A DNA stretch of 36,078 bases from IMG/VR virus record IMGVR_UViG_3300042860_002920, positions 1-36,078 of that record. The stretch is one strand, 5' to 3'. The notes under the pieces were generated by a model, which saw nothing but the letters and a program-made list of their open reading frames with translations, had not been told where the DNA came from and did not search any database. The position numbers and the translations under genes are program-made. This document shows, one piece after another, positions 24,402 through 33,940 of this stretch. This DNA comes from a virus. Position 1 is the stretch's first letter; each line of letters begins with the position of its first letter.

Positions 24402-24404
24402 ATA
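24397..24404 (+). promoter_or_regulatory. late promoter motif CATAAATA before gp8
   Basis: NATAAATA overlaps the stop codon of the 1045-residue gene (TAA at 24399-24401) and lies 21 bases before the gp8 ATG, the same placement as at 21243. Confidence 0.6.
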
Positions 24405-24425
24405 AAACAAAAAGTCTAGAAAATA

Positions 24426-25964
24426 ATGCCCGCGATCATTACTGATCAGATCAGAGTATTGAATGCATCTAACTTTGTCAGTGGTATTTCGACCTCTGAT
24501 AACAGTTATTATGTGTTTATTGGTCTACCAAATGCCACTGAAGTAAGTGCAGATTGGAATACTAATACACCATATCCAATTGATAGTTTCGATCAATATA
24601 GTGACATATATGATACTCTAATTTCTGCAAAGAAAATCACATCAAGTGATGTCCTAAAAGTTATCAGAAAAATTTCTTGGACATCAGGTACAATTTATGA
24701 AATGTACCGACATGATTACAGTATTAATAGAACTTCACCTCAAACTGGTGCAACTAGTTTGTATCGAACAAATTTTTATGTAATGAACTCTGACTATAGA
24801 GTTTATGAGTGCATTTATAATGGTGCTGCTCCGTCAAATAGCGGAAAAGGAATTATTTCCTTGGAAGAACCAACTCATACGGATCTCCAACCAAGATTAG
24901 AAAGTGATGGATATATTTGGAAATATCTGTTCTCGATTAAACCAAGTGACATCATTAAGTTTGATAGCGTAGAGTATATTCCAGTTCCTGCAAATTGGAA
25001 AACAAATTCTGATGTTGCCGATGTTAGAAACGCTGCAGTTGATGGACAAATTGAAGTTATAACAATTGAAGACGTAACTTCAGCTTCATATCAATATAGT
25101 GGATCAAAAAATAATGTTCCCATAAGAGGTGATGGTCAAGATGGATTAGCATCTGTTACCTTTATTGATGGAAAACCAACATCAGTAACTGTAACTAATG
25201 GTGGATCTGGTTATACATTTGCTACACTAGATCTTGATAGTGTTGTAACTGGATCTGGTGCTAGTTTTTCAGTAATTATTCCTTCACCAGGTGGACATGG
25301 TGCAGATATTGATAAAGAACTTGGTGCTAATAGAGTTTTAATTTACTCAAGAATTGAAAATAGTGATGTAACAAATCCAGATTTTCCTACAGGAAACCAA
25401 TTTGCTAGAATTGGTGTTATTAAAAACCCATTAGTTAATGGCACAACCAATTTGTTGACAGCATCTTCAACATCTGGTGTCTATGGTCTTCGTTTAACGG
25501 GTGCTGCTACAACAACAATGAGTGTATCAGTTGATGGGCAAGTTAGACAGACAATTGGCATTGGATCAACTGCGGTTGGAAAAATTATTTCATATGATCC
25601 AATAACAAAGATTTTAAGATACTGGCAAGATAGGGATCTTGCTACTGACAGTTCTACTGGATCAAAACCAACCTATGGATACCGTCTAAATAAATTTACA
25701 AGTTCTCCAGGAACAGGAGGAAGTGTAAATGTAGTTGTAACAACGACTACTGGCACTGAAACTGTAGGAATTGAAACAACATTTACTGGTGTTTCAACAA
25801 CGGTCAACTCAAGAACTTATTATTTCGGTCAATCATTTAATAATGGTATTGCTCAACCAGAAATCCAAAAGTATTCTGGAGAAATCATTTACGTTGACAA
25901 CCGACCAGAAGTAACAAGAGCTACAAACCAAAGAGAAGATATTAAAATTGTTTTAGAATTCTGA
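24426..25964 (+). CDS. 8: baseplate wedge protein gp8
   Basis: The 512-residue protein matches T4 gp8 at several points: TNFYVMNSDYRVYECIYNG resembles the NDIVVCNSAPY...VYRCL region. THTDLQPRLESDGYIWKYLFSIKP and EYIPVPANW match the EGDGYVWEYLFEIPP and EYIVVPWP segments. T4 gp8 is 334 residues, so this one carries about 180 extra. Much of the extra length is a GGSGY-containing beta module near residues 240-290 (TVTNGGSGYTFATLDLDSV) like those in the neighbouring large proteins. gp8 forms a dimer that joins the wedge arms in the T4 baseplate. The gene ends four bases before the next ATG. Confidence 0.9.
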   Translation: MPAIITDQIRVLNASNFVSGISTSDNSYYVFIGLPNATEVSADWNTNTPYPIDSFDQYSDIYDTLISAKKITSSDVLKVIRKISWTSGTIYEMYRHDYSINRTSPQTGATSLYRTNFYVMNSDYRVYECIYNGAAPSNSGKGIISLEEPTHTDLQPRLESDGYIWKYLFSIKPSDIIKFDSVEYIPVPANWKTNSDVADVRNAAVDGQIEVITIEDVTSASYQYSGSKNNVPIRGDGQDGLASVTFIDGKPTSVTVTNGGSGYTFATLDLDSVVTGSGASFSVIIPSPGGHGADIDKELGANRVLIYSRIENSDVTNPDFPTGNQFARIGVIKNPLVNGTTNLLTASSTSGVYGLRLTGAATTTMSVSVDGQVRQTIGIGSTAVGKIISYDPITKILRYWQDRDLATDSSTGSKPTYGYRLNKFTSSPGTGGSVNVVVTTTTGTETVGIETTFTGVSTTVNSRTYYFGQSFNNGIAQPEIQKYSGEIIYVDNRPEVTRATNQREDIKIVLEF

Positions 25965-25968
25965 TCCG

Positions 25969-28900
25969 ATGCCACAAAACACTAACCTCAACACCAATCC
26001 ATATTATGATGATTTTGATCAGGCAAAAAATTATAATAGGGTTCTTTTTAAACCTGGTGTTCCAATTCAGGCAAGAGAACTAACAACTTTACAGTCAATT
26101 CTTCAGGATCAAGTTGAAAAATTTGGTAAACATTTTTTCAAGGAAGGTTCTGTAGTAATTCCAGGTTCTATTGCATATGATGACAAATACTATGCAGTAA
26201 AGTTAGAACCAACGTTTTTTGGGGTTTCAGTTGAGGATTATTATAATCAGTTAATTGGATTAACAATCCAAGGAAAAACTTCTGGTATCACTGCAGTAGT
26301 AAAGAAAGTAATATCCAAAAATCAATCTATTGAAGGCACTACTACATTATACGTAAAATATCAAAAATCATCAGATCAAGATTATAGCACAGATCAGTTT
26401 TTAGATGGTGAAAATCTAGTAACTCTTACAGATTTTACTTATGGATCTACAACGATTGCTTCTGGATCTGACTTTGCAACGTGCGTTCTTACAAATGCCA
26501 CTGCAACTGGATCTTCATTCTCTGTAACTGAAGGTGTATTTTTTGCAAGAGGTGCGTTCATTGCAGTAAATGATGAAACAATTATTCTCGATCAATATTC
26601 AAATACTCCATCGTACAGAGTTGGATTTTTCGTAAACGAAGAAATCATTAACGCTGTTGATGATCCAACACTTTATGATAATGCTCAAGGATATTCAAAC
26701 TATACTGCACCTGGTGCAGATAGATTAAAAATTAGTTTATCTTTGATTAAAAAAGATTTAGAAGATTATCAAGATGAAAACTTTATTGAACTTTTTAGAG
26801 TAAAGAATGGTGAAGTTAGAAAAATTGTCACAAAAACTGTTTATAGTGAAATTGCTAAGGAACTAGCAAGAAGAACTTATGATGAAAGTGGTGATTATTA
26901 TGTTAAGCAATTTGATATTCAAGCAAAGGAAAGTTTAAACGATAGATATTCGACTTTTGGAGTTTTCTTCCCAGAGGAAAATACTGATCAGGGTAATAAA
27001 CCATCTAAAGATTTACTTGAAATTCAAGTTGGTCCAGGAAAAGCATATGTAAAAGGATATGAAGTAGAAACTTTTGGAACAACTTTCTTAGATATAGAAA
27101 AACCAAGAGAAACTACATCTGTTTTAGGCTCAGGAATTCCTTTCCAAGCAGGTAATCTTTTACGAGTAAACAATGTATATGGTGGTGCTAGTGTTGGATT
27201 AGCAACAACTGGATTTGTAGATCTTCGCAGTCAAAGACTTGGATCTAATAAAGCTTCTACTGCAGGACAAAGTGTTGGTAGAGCACGAGTATATGATTAT
27301 AAGTGTACAAATACAGAATATGTAAATAACGCATCGCAGTTTGATTTGTATCTATATGATGTTCAAACCGATACCGAAATTACACTAAATCAATCACTAT
27401 CAATTAGTGTGCCTGCTTTAATTGAAGGTAAAAATTCTGGTGCTAAGGGATATTTGAGATCTGTTTCTGGAAGTATTTTAACCCTTCACCAAACGTCAGG
27501 AAACTTTATTGTAGATGAAGCAATTCTTGTCAATGGAATTGAGAACGGAAGAGTAATTACTAAAGTTTTAGAATTTGATATTACTGATATTCGTTCTGTA
27601 AGATCTGAAGTTGGTGTTACAACTTTTAGTGCAGATTCAGTTCTAGAACCAAAAATTAATTTTGGTGCAAAACCATTTACTATTACATCTGGATCTGGTG
27701 GTGTCTCTACTGTTACAAGTTCTACAAGTGGTTGGACAGTAGGTATTAAAACTGGTGATATTGTTTCATATGCTAGAACTGATGTATCAGGAACAGTTTA
27801 TAATCGTGTAAAGACGATCACTCCAACAGCACAAAGCATGACTGTTGAAGCAGTTACAACTGTTTCAAATGTTGCTACTGGTTCATTACCATCTGCTGCA
27901 GTCAACGTTTCTGGTCTTTTAGTTGTTGCACCAAAGATTAGAAATTCAAACTCTGGTTTCATGTATGCAGAGTTTCCAAATAGAAATATTGAAAGTGTAG
28001 ATTTAACTACTTCAGATATCTTTATCAGAAAAGAATATAGGGATAGAAGTTCTTCATCTTTAGGTTCACTTGATCTTCCATCTTTAGCGGGAACTGATTT
28101 TGTTTATGCCCCATTCGATGAAGAAAGATATTCAATCTTCTATATGGATGGAACGGTTGAACCATTAACTTCAGACCAATTCCAATTAACAAATGGTGGA
28201 AAGGGTGCAACTATTTCTGGGTTATCAAAGATAAACCAGACTGGAGTTATTGTTGTAACAACTCAACAAAAATCAAAAGTTACGTCTAAAAATAAAGTTC
28301 TAAGCAGAGCAGCATCAGTTACAGTTACAGGATCAAAATATAATTACTCTGGAATTTCAACTGGAGTTTCTGATGGTCTGACTTATAATGCTGCATATGG
28401 CAAACGTGTTCAAGATAAAGAAATTTCTCTTGACGTTGCTGATGTTGTGAATGTTCATGCAGTATTTCAATCATCTACAAATAGTGCTCCTGCAATTCCA
28501 AGTTTAGTCTTATCATCATTAAATGGTCCAAATGGAACCAATCAAGATTTGATTGTTGGTGAGATTTTGATTGGCGCTACTTCTGGTGCATCTGCAATGG
28601 TTCTTGGAAAAACAGGAACCAATGAAATTTATTACGTAACGAAAAACAATCAAAGTTTTACCGAGACTGAACAGGTTGTTTTTCAAGAAAGTGGAGTAAC
28701 TGGAAATATTTCCCAAATTAATCTAGGTGATCCAAACATCTTAGATAATTTTAGTTTTGATACAGGTCAAAGACTTGAATACTATGATTTTGGTAGATTG
28801 ATTAGAAAGACTGGATCACAAGAACCATCAAGACAATTAAAGGTTTACTTCGATCACTTTACAATCAATTCCAGTGATAATGGTGAAATTATTACAACAA

Positions 28901-31900
28901 ATAGTTACCCAGATTATAATGAAAATGTTCCAAGTTTTAACAATATTAGAAATACTGACGTTATTGATTTTAGACCACGAGTAGCAAATTATAGTGGAAC
29001 ACTATCACCATTTGAGTTTTCATCGAGAAACTTTGGTGGATCTGGTCAAACTGTTCCTAATGTTATTGTTTCTGATGAAAATATTGTTCTAGATTATAAT
29101 TTCTACACGGGAAGAATTGATAGATTATTCTTAAATCAAGATAGTACATTTACTGTTGCAAAAGGAGTTTCTTCAGAACGTCCTGTTCTACCAGAAGCAG
29201 TTGATGGTTCATTTGAATTAGCTACAATTACTTATCAACCATATGTTTATAATGTAGATACTAATGTAACTATTGAATTCAAATCCAATAAGCGTTATAC
29301 AATGCTTGATATTGGAAAACTTGAAGATAGAATTGCTGGACTAGAATACTACACAAGTCTATCTTTACTTGAAGCAAAAACATCTAGTTTAGTTATCCAA
29401 GATCCTGATACTGGACTTGATAAATTTAAGTCTGGATTTGCTGTTGATAACTTTAGTACATTTGATGTTGCAGATAAGACGCTACCAACATTAAATTATG
29501 ACATTAAAAACAATGAAATGGTATCAAGATCTTACTATGACAGTATTGACCTATTGATTGGATCTGAAGCACTTATTGGAACAAATGGGTCTCCAGATTT
29601 AAGTATTGATATAAGATATGCAGATGATCTTGGATCGGCAAATATCAAAAAATCAAAAAATCTTGTAACTTTAAATTATTCTGAAGTAGAAGATTTTAAA
29701 CAACCATTTGCAAGTAGAGCGGTAAATATCAACCCATTTGATGTTGTTACCTGGCGTGGTAACATGAGCCTAAGTCCATCTAAAGATATCTGGATTGAAA
29801 GAGAATATAAAACAATTGATGGTGGTTTTGGAACAACAGAAGTCATTACGACTTCAACTGCAATTCCAAATCTTAGAGCACAAAATATTGAATTCAAGGC
29901 TTCAAGATTAAAACCATCAACTAAGTTCTTTAGTTTTTTCTCAAGAACAGATATGTCTGATAATAGGACATTGACTGTTCCTAAACTATTAGAAGTAACT
30001 CCAGTTCAAGGATCTTTCCAGGTTGGAGAAACTGTAGTTGGAAGAATTTTATCAAATCAAAATACTACTGCAAATCCAGAAGTTAGATTTAGACTTGCAC
30101 AAGCAAATCATAAAGATGGTCCATATAATGAACCAACAGCAGTTTATACAAGTAATCCATATTCAAATGTTGGATTAAGTTCTTTCTATAGTGATACTAC
30201 AGAAGTGCTTAATATTGATACTTCATCACTAAATCAAAAGTCAGATGAAAGATTTTTTGGATATGTTGCTCAGGGTATGAAACTTGTTGGTGAAACAAGT
30301 AATGCAGAAGCAATTGTAAAAGAAGTTCGTTTAATTAGTGATGCAAATGGCACCCTAATTGGTAGTATTAATATTCCAAACACAGATCCAAAATTTAGTA
30401 ATGGAACAAATACTGTTGAAGTTTCTGCAGAAAAAACACCATCAAATATTCCAGGCATTACTGTAAGTGGAGCTGATGCAAACTTCTTCTCAGAAGGAAC
30501 TTTAGAAACAGAAACAACAATTGTTCGTCGTCCACCACCACCTCCACCACAACCTTCGGATCCACTAGCACAATCATTCTTTGTAGAAGAAGATCCTGGT
30601 GTTTTCTATACTTCAGTTGATTTATATTTTGCTACGAAGAGTTCGACAATTCCTGTAGAACTTAGAATTGTTACCATTGAAAATGGACTTCCTACGGGAA
30701 ATATTGTTGAAGGATCAAACGTTATAAAATTTCCATCAGAAATTGTAACATCATCTACAGCATCATTAGCAACAACATTTGCTTTTGATGCTCCAGTATA
30801 CTTGCCAAAAGGCGAATATGCATTTGTAATTCTTGCAGATACTGATGCATATAATGTTTGGGTTTCTCGTGTAGGTGAAGAAGATATTTCTACGGCAAAT
30901 CTACCTGAAATTCAAAAAATCATTATCAATAAACAACCATCATTAGGTTCTTTATTTAAATCTCAGAATGCTTCTACTTGGGAACCATCACAACTTGAAG
31001 ATCTAAAATATGTTGCAAGAAAAGCAAAGTTTACCAAAGAAAAAGGAACATTTAAGTTCTACAATCCAGAATTAAGAACTTATAATTCTAGAAATAATCT
31101 ACAAACAAATCCAATTGAAGTTTTTGCTAAGAAGGTAACTCTTGGACTATCTTCTGCCATCACATCACCATTTGCTGTTGTTGGTTCTCAAATTAAGCAA
31201 GACAATACAACTTCTAGTGGATTTGTAGAAAGTCTACGTGGTGCTGTTGGTTTAGCAAACACTGGTTTAAGTGTAACTAATGTTGGAGTTGGTTATTCTA
31301 ACGGAACATTCCAATCTGTAAACTTCACAACCTTAACTGGTTCTGGAACTGGTGCAGCTGGTATTGTTACCGTTAGTGGAGGAGCAGTTGCTAATGTATG
31401 CGTAACTTCTAGTGGTCGTGGATATGCAGTTGGCGATACTTTAACTGCCACACTTGGAAGCAATACACTAGGTCAAAATCTAACCTTTACAGTTGGTGTT
31501 GTTACCTCAACAAATACTCTTGTTCTAACTAATGTGACTGGACAAGAATTCAATACTTCAGATCAAATTCAATACGTCCCAACTGCAGGCGCTGGTGTAG
31601 GTGTAGGATCAACTCTATTCTCGATTGTTCCTTCTACAGTAACGATCAATACCGATCAATATGATGGTACTTACTTCAAAGTAAATCATAAGAACCATGG
31701 AATGCACGCTGATAACAATATTGTGACAATCACTGGTATAAGTGGTGATACTGTTCCAACTGCAATTCAAGTTGGATATGCAGTAAGTTCTATTGATAAT
31801 ATTAGTGTAGCAAGTAGTACTAACTTCAATATATTTGAAGGTTCTCAAGTTTCTGCTTCAAATCCTGGCTTTGCATTGATTGGTGATGAAATTATTGCAT

Positions 31901-32961
31901 ATACAGGTGTTGGTAATAATATCTTAACAGGTATTACAACCAGAGGAATTGATGGCACAACTCCAAGAACATATTCGCAAAATACTCCTATTCAAAAATA
32001 TGAATTTGCTGGTGTTTCATTAAGAAAAATTAATAAAACCCATAATTTAATTGATGCATCTAATACTATTCAAGATAAAGTAACTCTTGATCATTATCAC
32101 GTCAAGATTTCAAGTTCTTCTGTATTCAACTCAAGCAAAATTGGTGGTGGATCAAATGCTAAGGCAACTCAAAATATTCAATTTGAAAGCATTGTTCCAC
32201 ATGTAGATTATACTTTACCAAACGGAACCAATATTAATGCTCAGGTAAGAACTGTATCTGGAACAAGTGTAGATGGAACCGAAATTTCATTCCAAGATAA
32301 AGGATATGAACCAGTTTCACTAACAAATGAAACTGCATTTAAAGATCCTAGAATAATTGCTTCTAGAGTAAATGAAGAAGCAAAATTACTTGCTCTTCCT
32401 GGTGCGAAATCATTTACCTTTGAACTTGAACTAAGCACAACAAATGAGAATGTCTCACCGACTATAAATGCATTTGAAAGTTTCGTTACTACACAATCAC
32501 ATAGAGTAAACAGTCCAATTGCAAATTATGCTACGGATAGAAGATCAAATCTTCTTGTAGAAGATCCACATGATCTATCATATCTAACTAAAGTGATTAG
32601 TCTAGAAGCACCTGCAACATCATTGAAGGTAATTCTAGACGCTTACAGACCAGTATCTGCAGACATTAGAGTTCTATACAGACTGTTTAGAGTTGATGGG
32701 GCAGAGCTTGATAAAGTATTTGAACTATTCCCTGGGTATGACAATCTTGATACTAACCAACAAGTAATTAACATTAAAAATAATAGCGGAAGATCTGATA
32801 GAAATATTTCTGCAAGTCTTGATAATCAATTTGTTGAATATACTTGGACTGCAAATAATCTACCACAATTTAGTGCTTATCAAATTAAAGTTGAAAGTTC
32901 ATCAACAAATCAAGCACAATCACCAAAAATTAGAAACTTTAGAGCAATTGCATTGGCATGA
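25969..32961 (+). CDS. DUF4815-like virion structural protein, 2330 aa
   Basis: The N-terminus (residues about 8-60) is the DUF4815-type start seen in large tail/baseplate proteins of marine phages: PYYDDFDQAKNYNRVLFKPG followed by VQARELTTLQSILQDQVEKFG and KEGSVVIPG. Later come a proline run (PPPPPPQP) near residue 1522 followed by DPLAQSFFVEEDPGVFYTSVDLYF. GxGY strands and an IGDEIIAYTGVG...TTRGIDGT unit lie near 1969-1998. A C-terminal RLFRVDGAELDKVFELFPGYD domain closes the protein. This C-terminal segment resembles those of other cyanophage structural proteins. By position it stands where T4 has gp9 and gp10, so a baseplate attachment or fibre-connector role is likely. Whether it is cleaved in the virion is unknown. 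Confidence 0.85.
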   Translation: MPQNTNLNTNPYYDDFDQAKNYNRVLFKPGVPIQARELTTLQSILQDQVEKFGKHFFKEGSVVIPGSIAYDDKYYAVKLEPTFFGVSVEDYYNQLIGLTIQGKTSGITAVVKKVISKNQSIEGTTTLYVKYQKSSDQDYSTDQFLDGENLVTLTDFTYGSTTIASGSDFATCVLTNATATGSSFSVTEGVFFARGAFIAVNDETIILDQYSNTPSYRVGFFVNEEIINAVDDPTLYDNAQGYSNYTAPGADRLKISLSLIKKDLEDYQDENFIELFRVKNGEVRKIVTKTVYSEIAKELARRTYDESGDYYVKQFDIQAKESLNDRYSTFGVFFPEENTDQGNKPSKDLLEIQVGPGKAYVKGYEVETFGTTFLDIEKPRETTSVLGSGIPFQAGNLLRVNNVYGGASVGLATTGFVDLRSQRLGSNKASTAGQSVGRARVYDYKCTNTEYVNNASQFDLYLYDVQTDTEITLNQSLSISVPALIEGKNSGAKGYLRSVSGSILTLHQTSGNFIVDEAILVNGIENGRVITKVLEFDITDIRSVRSEVGVTTFSADSVLEPKINFGAKPFTITSGSGGVSTVTSSTSGWTVGIKTGDIVSYARTDVSGTVYNRVKTITPTAQSMTVEAVTTVSNVATGSLPSAAVNVSGLLVVAPKIRNSNSGFMYAEFPNRNIESVDLTTSDIFIRKEYRDRSSSSLGSLDLPSLAGTDFVYAPFDEERYSIFYMDGTVEPLTSDQFQLTNGGKGATISGLSKINQTGVIVVTTQQKSKVTSKNKVLSRAASVTVTGSKYNYSGISTGVSDGLTYNAAYGKRVQDKEISLDVADVVNVHAVFQSSTNSAPAIPSLVLSSLNGPNGTNQDLIVGEILIGATSGASAMVLGKTGTNEIYYVTKNNQSFTETEQVVFQESGVTGNISQINLGDPNILDNFSFDTGQRLEYYDFGRLIRKTGSQEPSRQLKVYFDHFTINSSDNGEIITTNSYPDYNENVPSFNNIRNTDVIDFRPRVANYSGTLSPFEFSSRNFGGSGQTVPNVIVSDENIVLDYNFYTGRIDRLFLNQDSTFTVAKGVSSERPVLPEAVDGSFELATITYQPYVYNVDTNVTIEFKSNKRYTMLDIGKLEDRIAGLEYYTSLSLLEAKTSSLVIQDPDTGLDKFKSGFAVDNFSTFDVADKTLPTLNYDIKNNEMVSRSYYDSIDLLIGSEALIGTNGSPDLSIDIRYADDLGSANIKKSKNLVTLNYSEVEDFKQPFASRAVNINPFDVVTWRGNMSLSPSKDIWIEREYKTIDGGFGTTEVITTSTAIPNLRAQNIEFKASRLKPSTKFFSFFSRTDMSDNRTLTVPKLLEVTPVQGSFQVGETVVGRILSNQNTTANPEVRFRLAQANHKDGPYNEPTAVYTSNPYSNVGLSSFYSDTTEVLNIDTSSLNQKSDERFFGYVAQGMKLVGETSNAEAIVKEVRLISDANGTLIGSINIPNTDPKFSNGTNTVEVSAEKTPSNIPGITVSGADANFFSEGTLETETTIVRRPPPPPPQPSDPLAQSFFVEEDPGVFYTSVDLYFATKSSTIPVELRIVTIENGLPTGNIVEGSNVIKFPSEIVTSSTASLATTFAFDAPVYLPKGEYAFVILADTDAYNVWVSRVGEEDISTANLPEIQKIIINKQPSLGSLFKSQNASTWEPSQLEDLKYVARKAKFTKEKGTFKFYNPELRTYNSRNNLQTNPIEVFAKKVTLGLSSAITSPFAVVGSQIKQDNTTSSGFVESLRGAVGLANTGLSVTNVGVGYSNGTFQSVNFTTLTGSGTGAAGIVTVSGGAVANVCVTSSGRGYAVGDTLTATLGSNTLGQNLTFTVGVVTSTNTLVLTNVTGQEFNTSDQIQYVPTAGAGVGVGSTLFSIVPSTVTINTDQYDGTYFKVNHKNHGMHADNNIVTITGISGDTVPTAIQVGYAVSSIDNISVASSTNFNIFEGSQVSASNPGFALIGDEIIAYTGVGNNILTGITTRGIDGTTPRTYSQNTPIQKYEFAGVSLRKINKTHNLIDASNTIQDKVTLDHYHVKISSSSVFNSSKIGGGSNAKATQNIQFESIVPHVDYTLPNGTNINAQVRTVSGTSVDGTEISFQDKGYEPVSLTNETAFKDPRIIASRVNEEAKLLALPGAKSFTFELELSTTNENVSPTINAFESFVTTQSHRVNSPIANYATDRRSNLLVEDPHDLSYLTKVISLEAPATSLKVILDAYRPVSADIRVLYRLFRVDGAELDKVFELFPGYDNLDTNQQVINIKNNSGRSDRNISASLDNQFVEYTWTANNLPQFSAYQIKVESSSTNQAQSPKIRNFRAIALA

Positions 32962-33152
32962 TAAAACGAGCAAAAGTAGAAGATCATTCAAATCTTGAAA
33001 GAGACTTACATACACAAGCAATCATAAACACAGATATGGTTGCTTACGAGAAATATATCAATGAAAGAAATACTCGTTTACGTTATGAAACAGAACTTAA
33101 AGAACTGAGATCTGAAATCGAAGTTCTAAAGTCTCTAATTCTCAATAAATAA
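32958..33152 (+). CDS. small coiled-coil protein, 64 aa
   Basis: ATG 32958 overlaps the stop of the 2330-residue gene (ATGA). The product is highly charged and helical, with a likely coiled coil over the last 25 residues (YETELKELRSEIEVLKSLIL). No domain is recognised. Coupled translation with a virion protein suggests a chaperone, assembly factor or small structural part. The late promoter motif AATAAATA overlaps its final codons. Confidence 0.7.
   Translation: MIKRAKVEDHSNLERDLHTQAIINTDMVAYEKYINERNTRLRYETELKELRSEIEVLKSLILNK
33144..33151 (+). promoter_or_regulatory. late promoter motif AATAAATA
   Basis: An exact NATAAATA overlaps the stop of the coiled-coil gene and lies 21 bases before the ATG at 33173, which also has a good ribosome-binding site (AAGGTGGGAG). 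It probably starts a transcript for the small proteins and the tail fibre. Confidence 0.6.
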
Positions 33153-33172
33153 TTATAGTATAAAGGTGGGAG

Positions 33173-33514
33173 ATGGCAGTTCCAGTAGTCAACCTGGTAA
33201 TTGAACAGGGAGCTGATTTTACAAGGACTTTTAATTTGAAAAAGTCCGATGGATCTCCATTGGATTTGACACCTTATAATTTTTCGGTAAAAATGAGGAA
33301 GTGGAGTGGTTCTGCTGGATTTATTAGTTTTGCAACAACATATAATGGAAATCCAACTTTAGGAAATTTGACAATATCACTAACAAATTCTCAAACTGGA
33401 ATTATTACTTCTGGTAGATATAATTATGATGTAATTATTACAAACACATCTGCAAGTAGTACTAAAACTAAAGTAATTACTGGACAGATAACTGTAAATT
33501 CTACCGTTTCCTAA
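33173..33514 (+). CDS. small beta-sandwich virion protein, 113 aa
   Basis: The 113-residue product begins MAVPVVNLVIEQGADFTRTF, followed by SDGSPLDLTPYNFSVKMRKW. That resembles the small beta domains that sit at the base of phage fibres and hubs, where an 'X-x-GxDF' strand opens the fold. It has an unusually clear ribosome-binding site (AAGGTGGGAG). It lies between the coiled-coil gene and another small protein ahead of the tail fibre, so it may be a fibre adaptor. Exact role unknown. Confidence 0.7.
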   Translation: MAVPVVNLVIEQGADFTRTFNLKKSDGSPLDLTPYNFSVKMRKWSGSAGFISFATTYNGNPTLGNLTISLTNSQTGIITSGRYNYDVIITNTSASSTKTKVITGQITVNSTVS

Positions 33515-33515
33515 A

Positions 33516-33893
33516 ATGTCGGACATAGTTGTTTCTACTGAGGGAAATGGTTCTTTAGTTTCTTCAGTTGTATCACTAGATATTGCAGCAGATTCCGATA
33601 TTGGTACAGGACAAATAGAAGTAATTGTTGCATCAGCAGGAGGAGGAGTGGCAAATCTATCAGATATTTTAGACGTAGATACGTCAAATTTAGATGGATC
33701 GACTAACAAGTATGTAATGATATATGATGCGGTTTTACAAAAATATAAGTTTATAAATCCAGATGATATTTTAGATGCTTCTGTTGGAATAACAACAACT
33801 GATCCTACTCCTGTAGGAATGTCAACAGCAACCATAAATTACTTGGATGATGTATTGGATAATAAAATTGATCTAGATGCTGGGGAATGGTAA
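33516..33893 (+). CDS. small virion-type protein, 125 aa
   Basis: The start follows the preceding stop by one base. The protein has an ANLSDILDVDTSNLDGSTNKYVMIYDAVLQKYKF segment, a repeat-like phrase (LSDI-x-DVDTSNL...YD...KYKF) that is common in cyanophage tail-fibre-associated proteins. Ile/Asp-rich strands lead to DVLDNKIDLDAGEW at the end. The N-terminus is Ser/Val-rich and lacks any signal peptide. It probably accompanies the fibre that follows, but no partner can be named from the sequence. Confidence 0.65.
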   Translation: MSDIVVSTEGNGSLVSSVVSLDIAADSDIGTGQIEVIVASAGGGVANLSDILDVDTSNLDGSTNKYVMIYDAVLQKYKFINPDDILDASVGITTTDPTPVGMSTATINYLDDVLDNKIDLDAGEW

Positions 33894-33896
33894 AAT

Positions 33897-33904
33897 TCTA
33901 AATA
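33897..33904 (+). promoter_or_regulatory. possible late promoter variant TCTAAATA
   Basis: One base from NATAAATA, placed 36 bases before the tail-fibre ATG in a 47-base gap. The leader is A/T-rich with a run of A at 33915-33921. The position fits a late promoter, but this variant also occurs by chance inside gp8. Confidence 0.35.
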
Positions 33905-33940
33905 ATTGGGAACGAAAAAAATAATTTACCCATAATTCCT

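Noticed and set aside
25685-25692. TCTAAATA inside gp8 as a promoter
   Set aside because: It lies in the middle of a coding region with no nearby start codon for another gene; it serves as a caution about the same octamer elsewhere.
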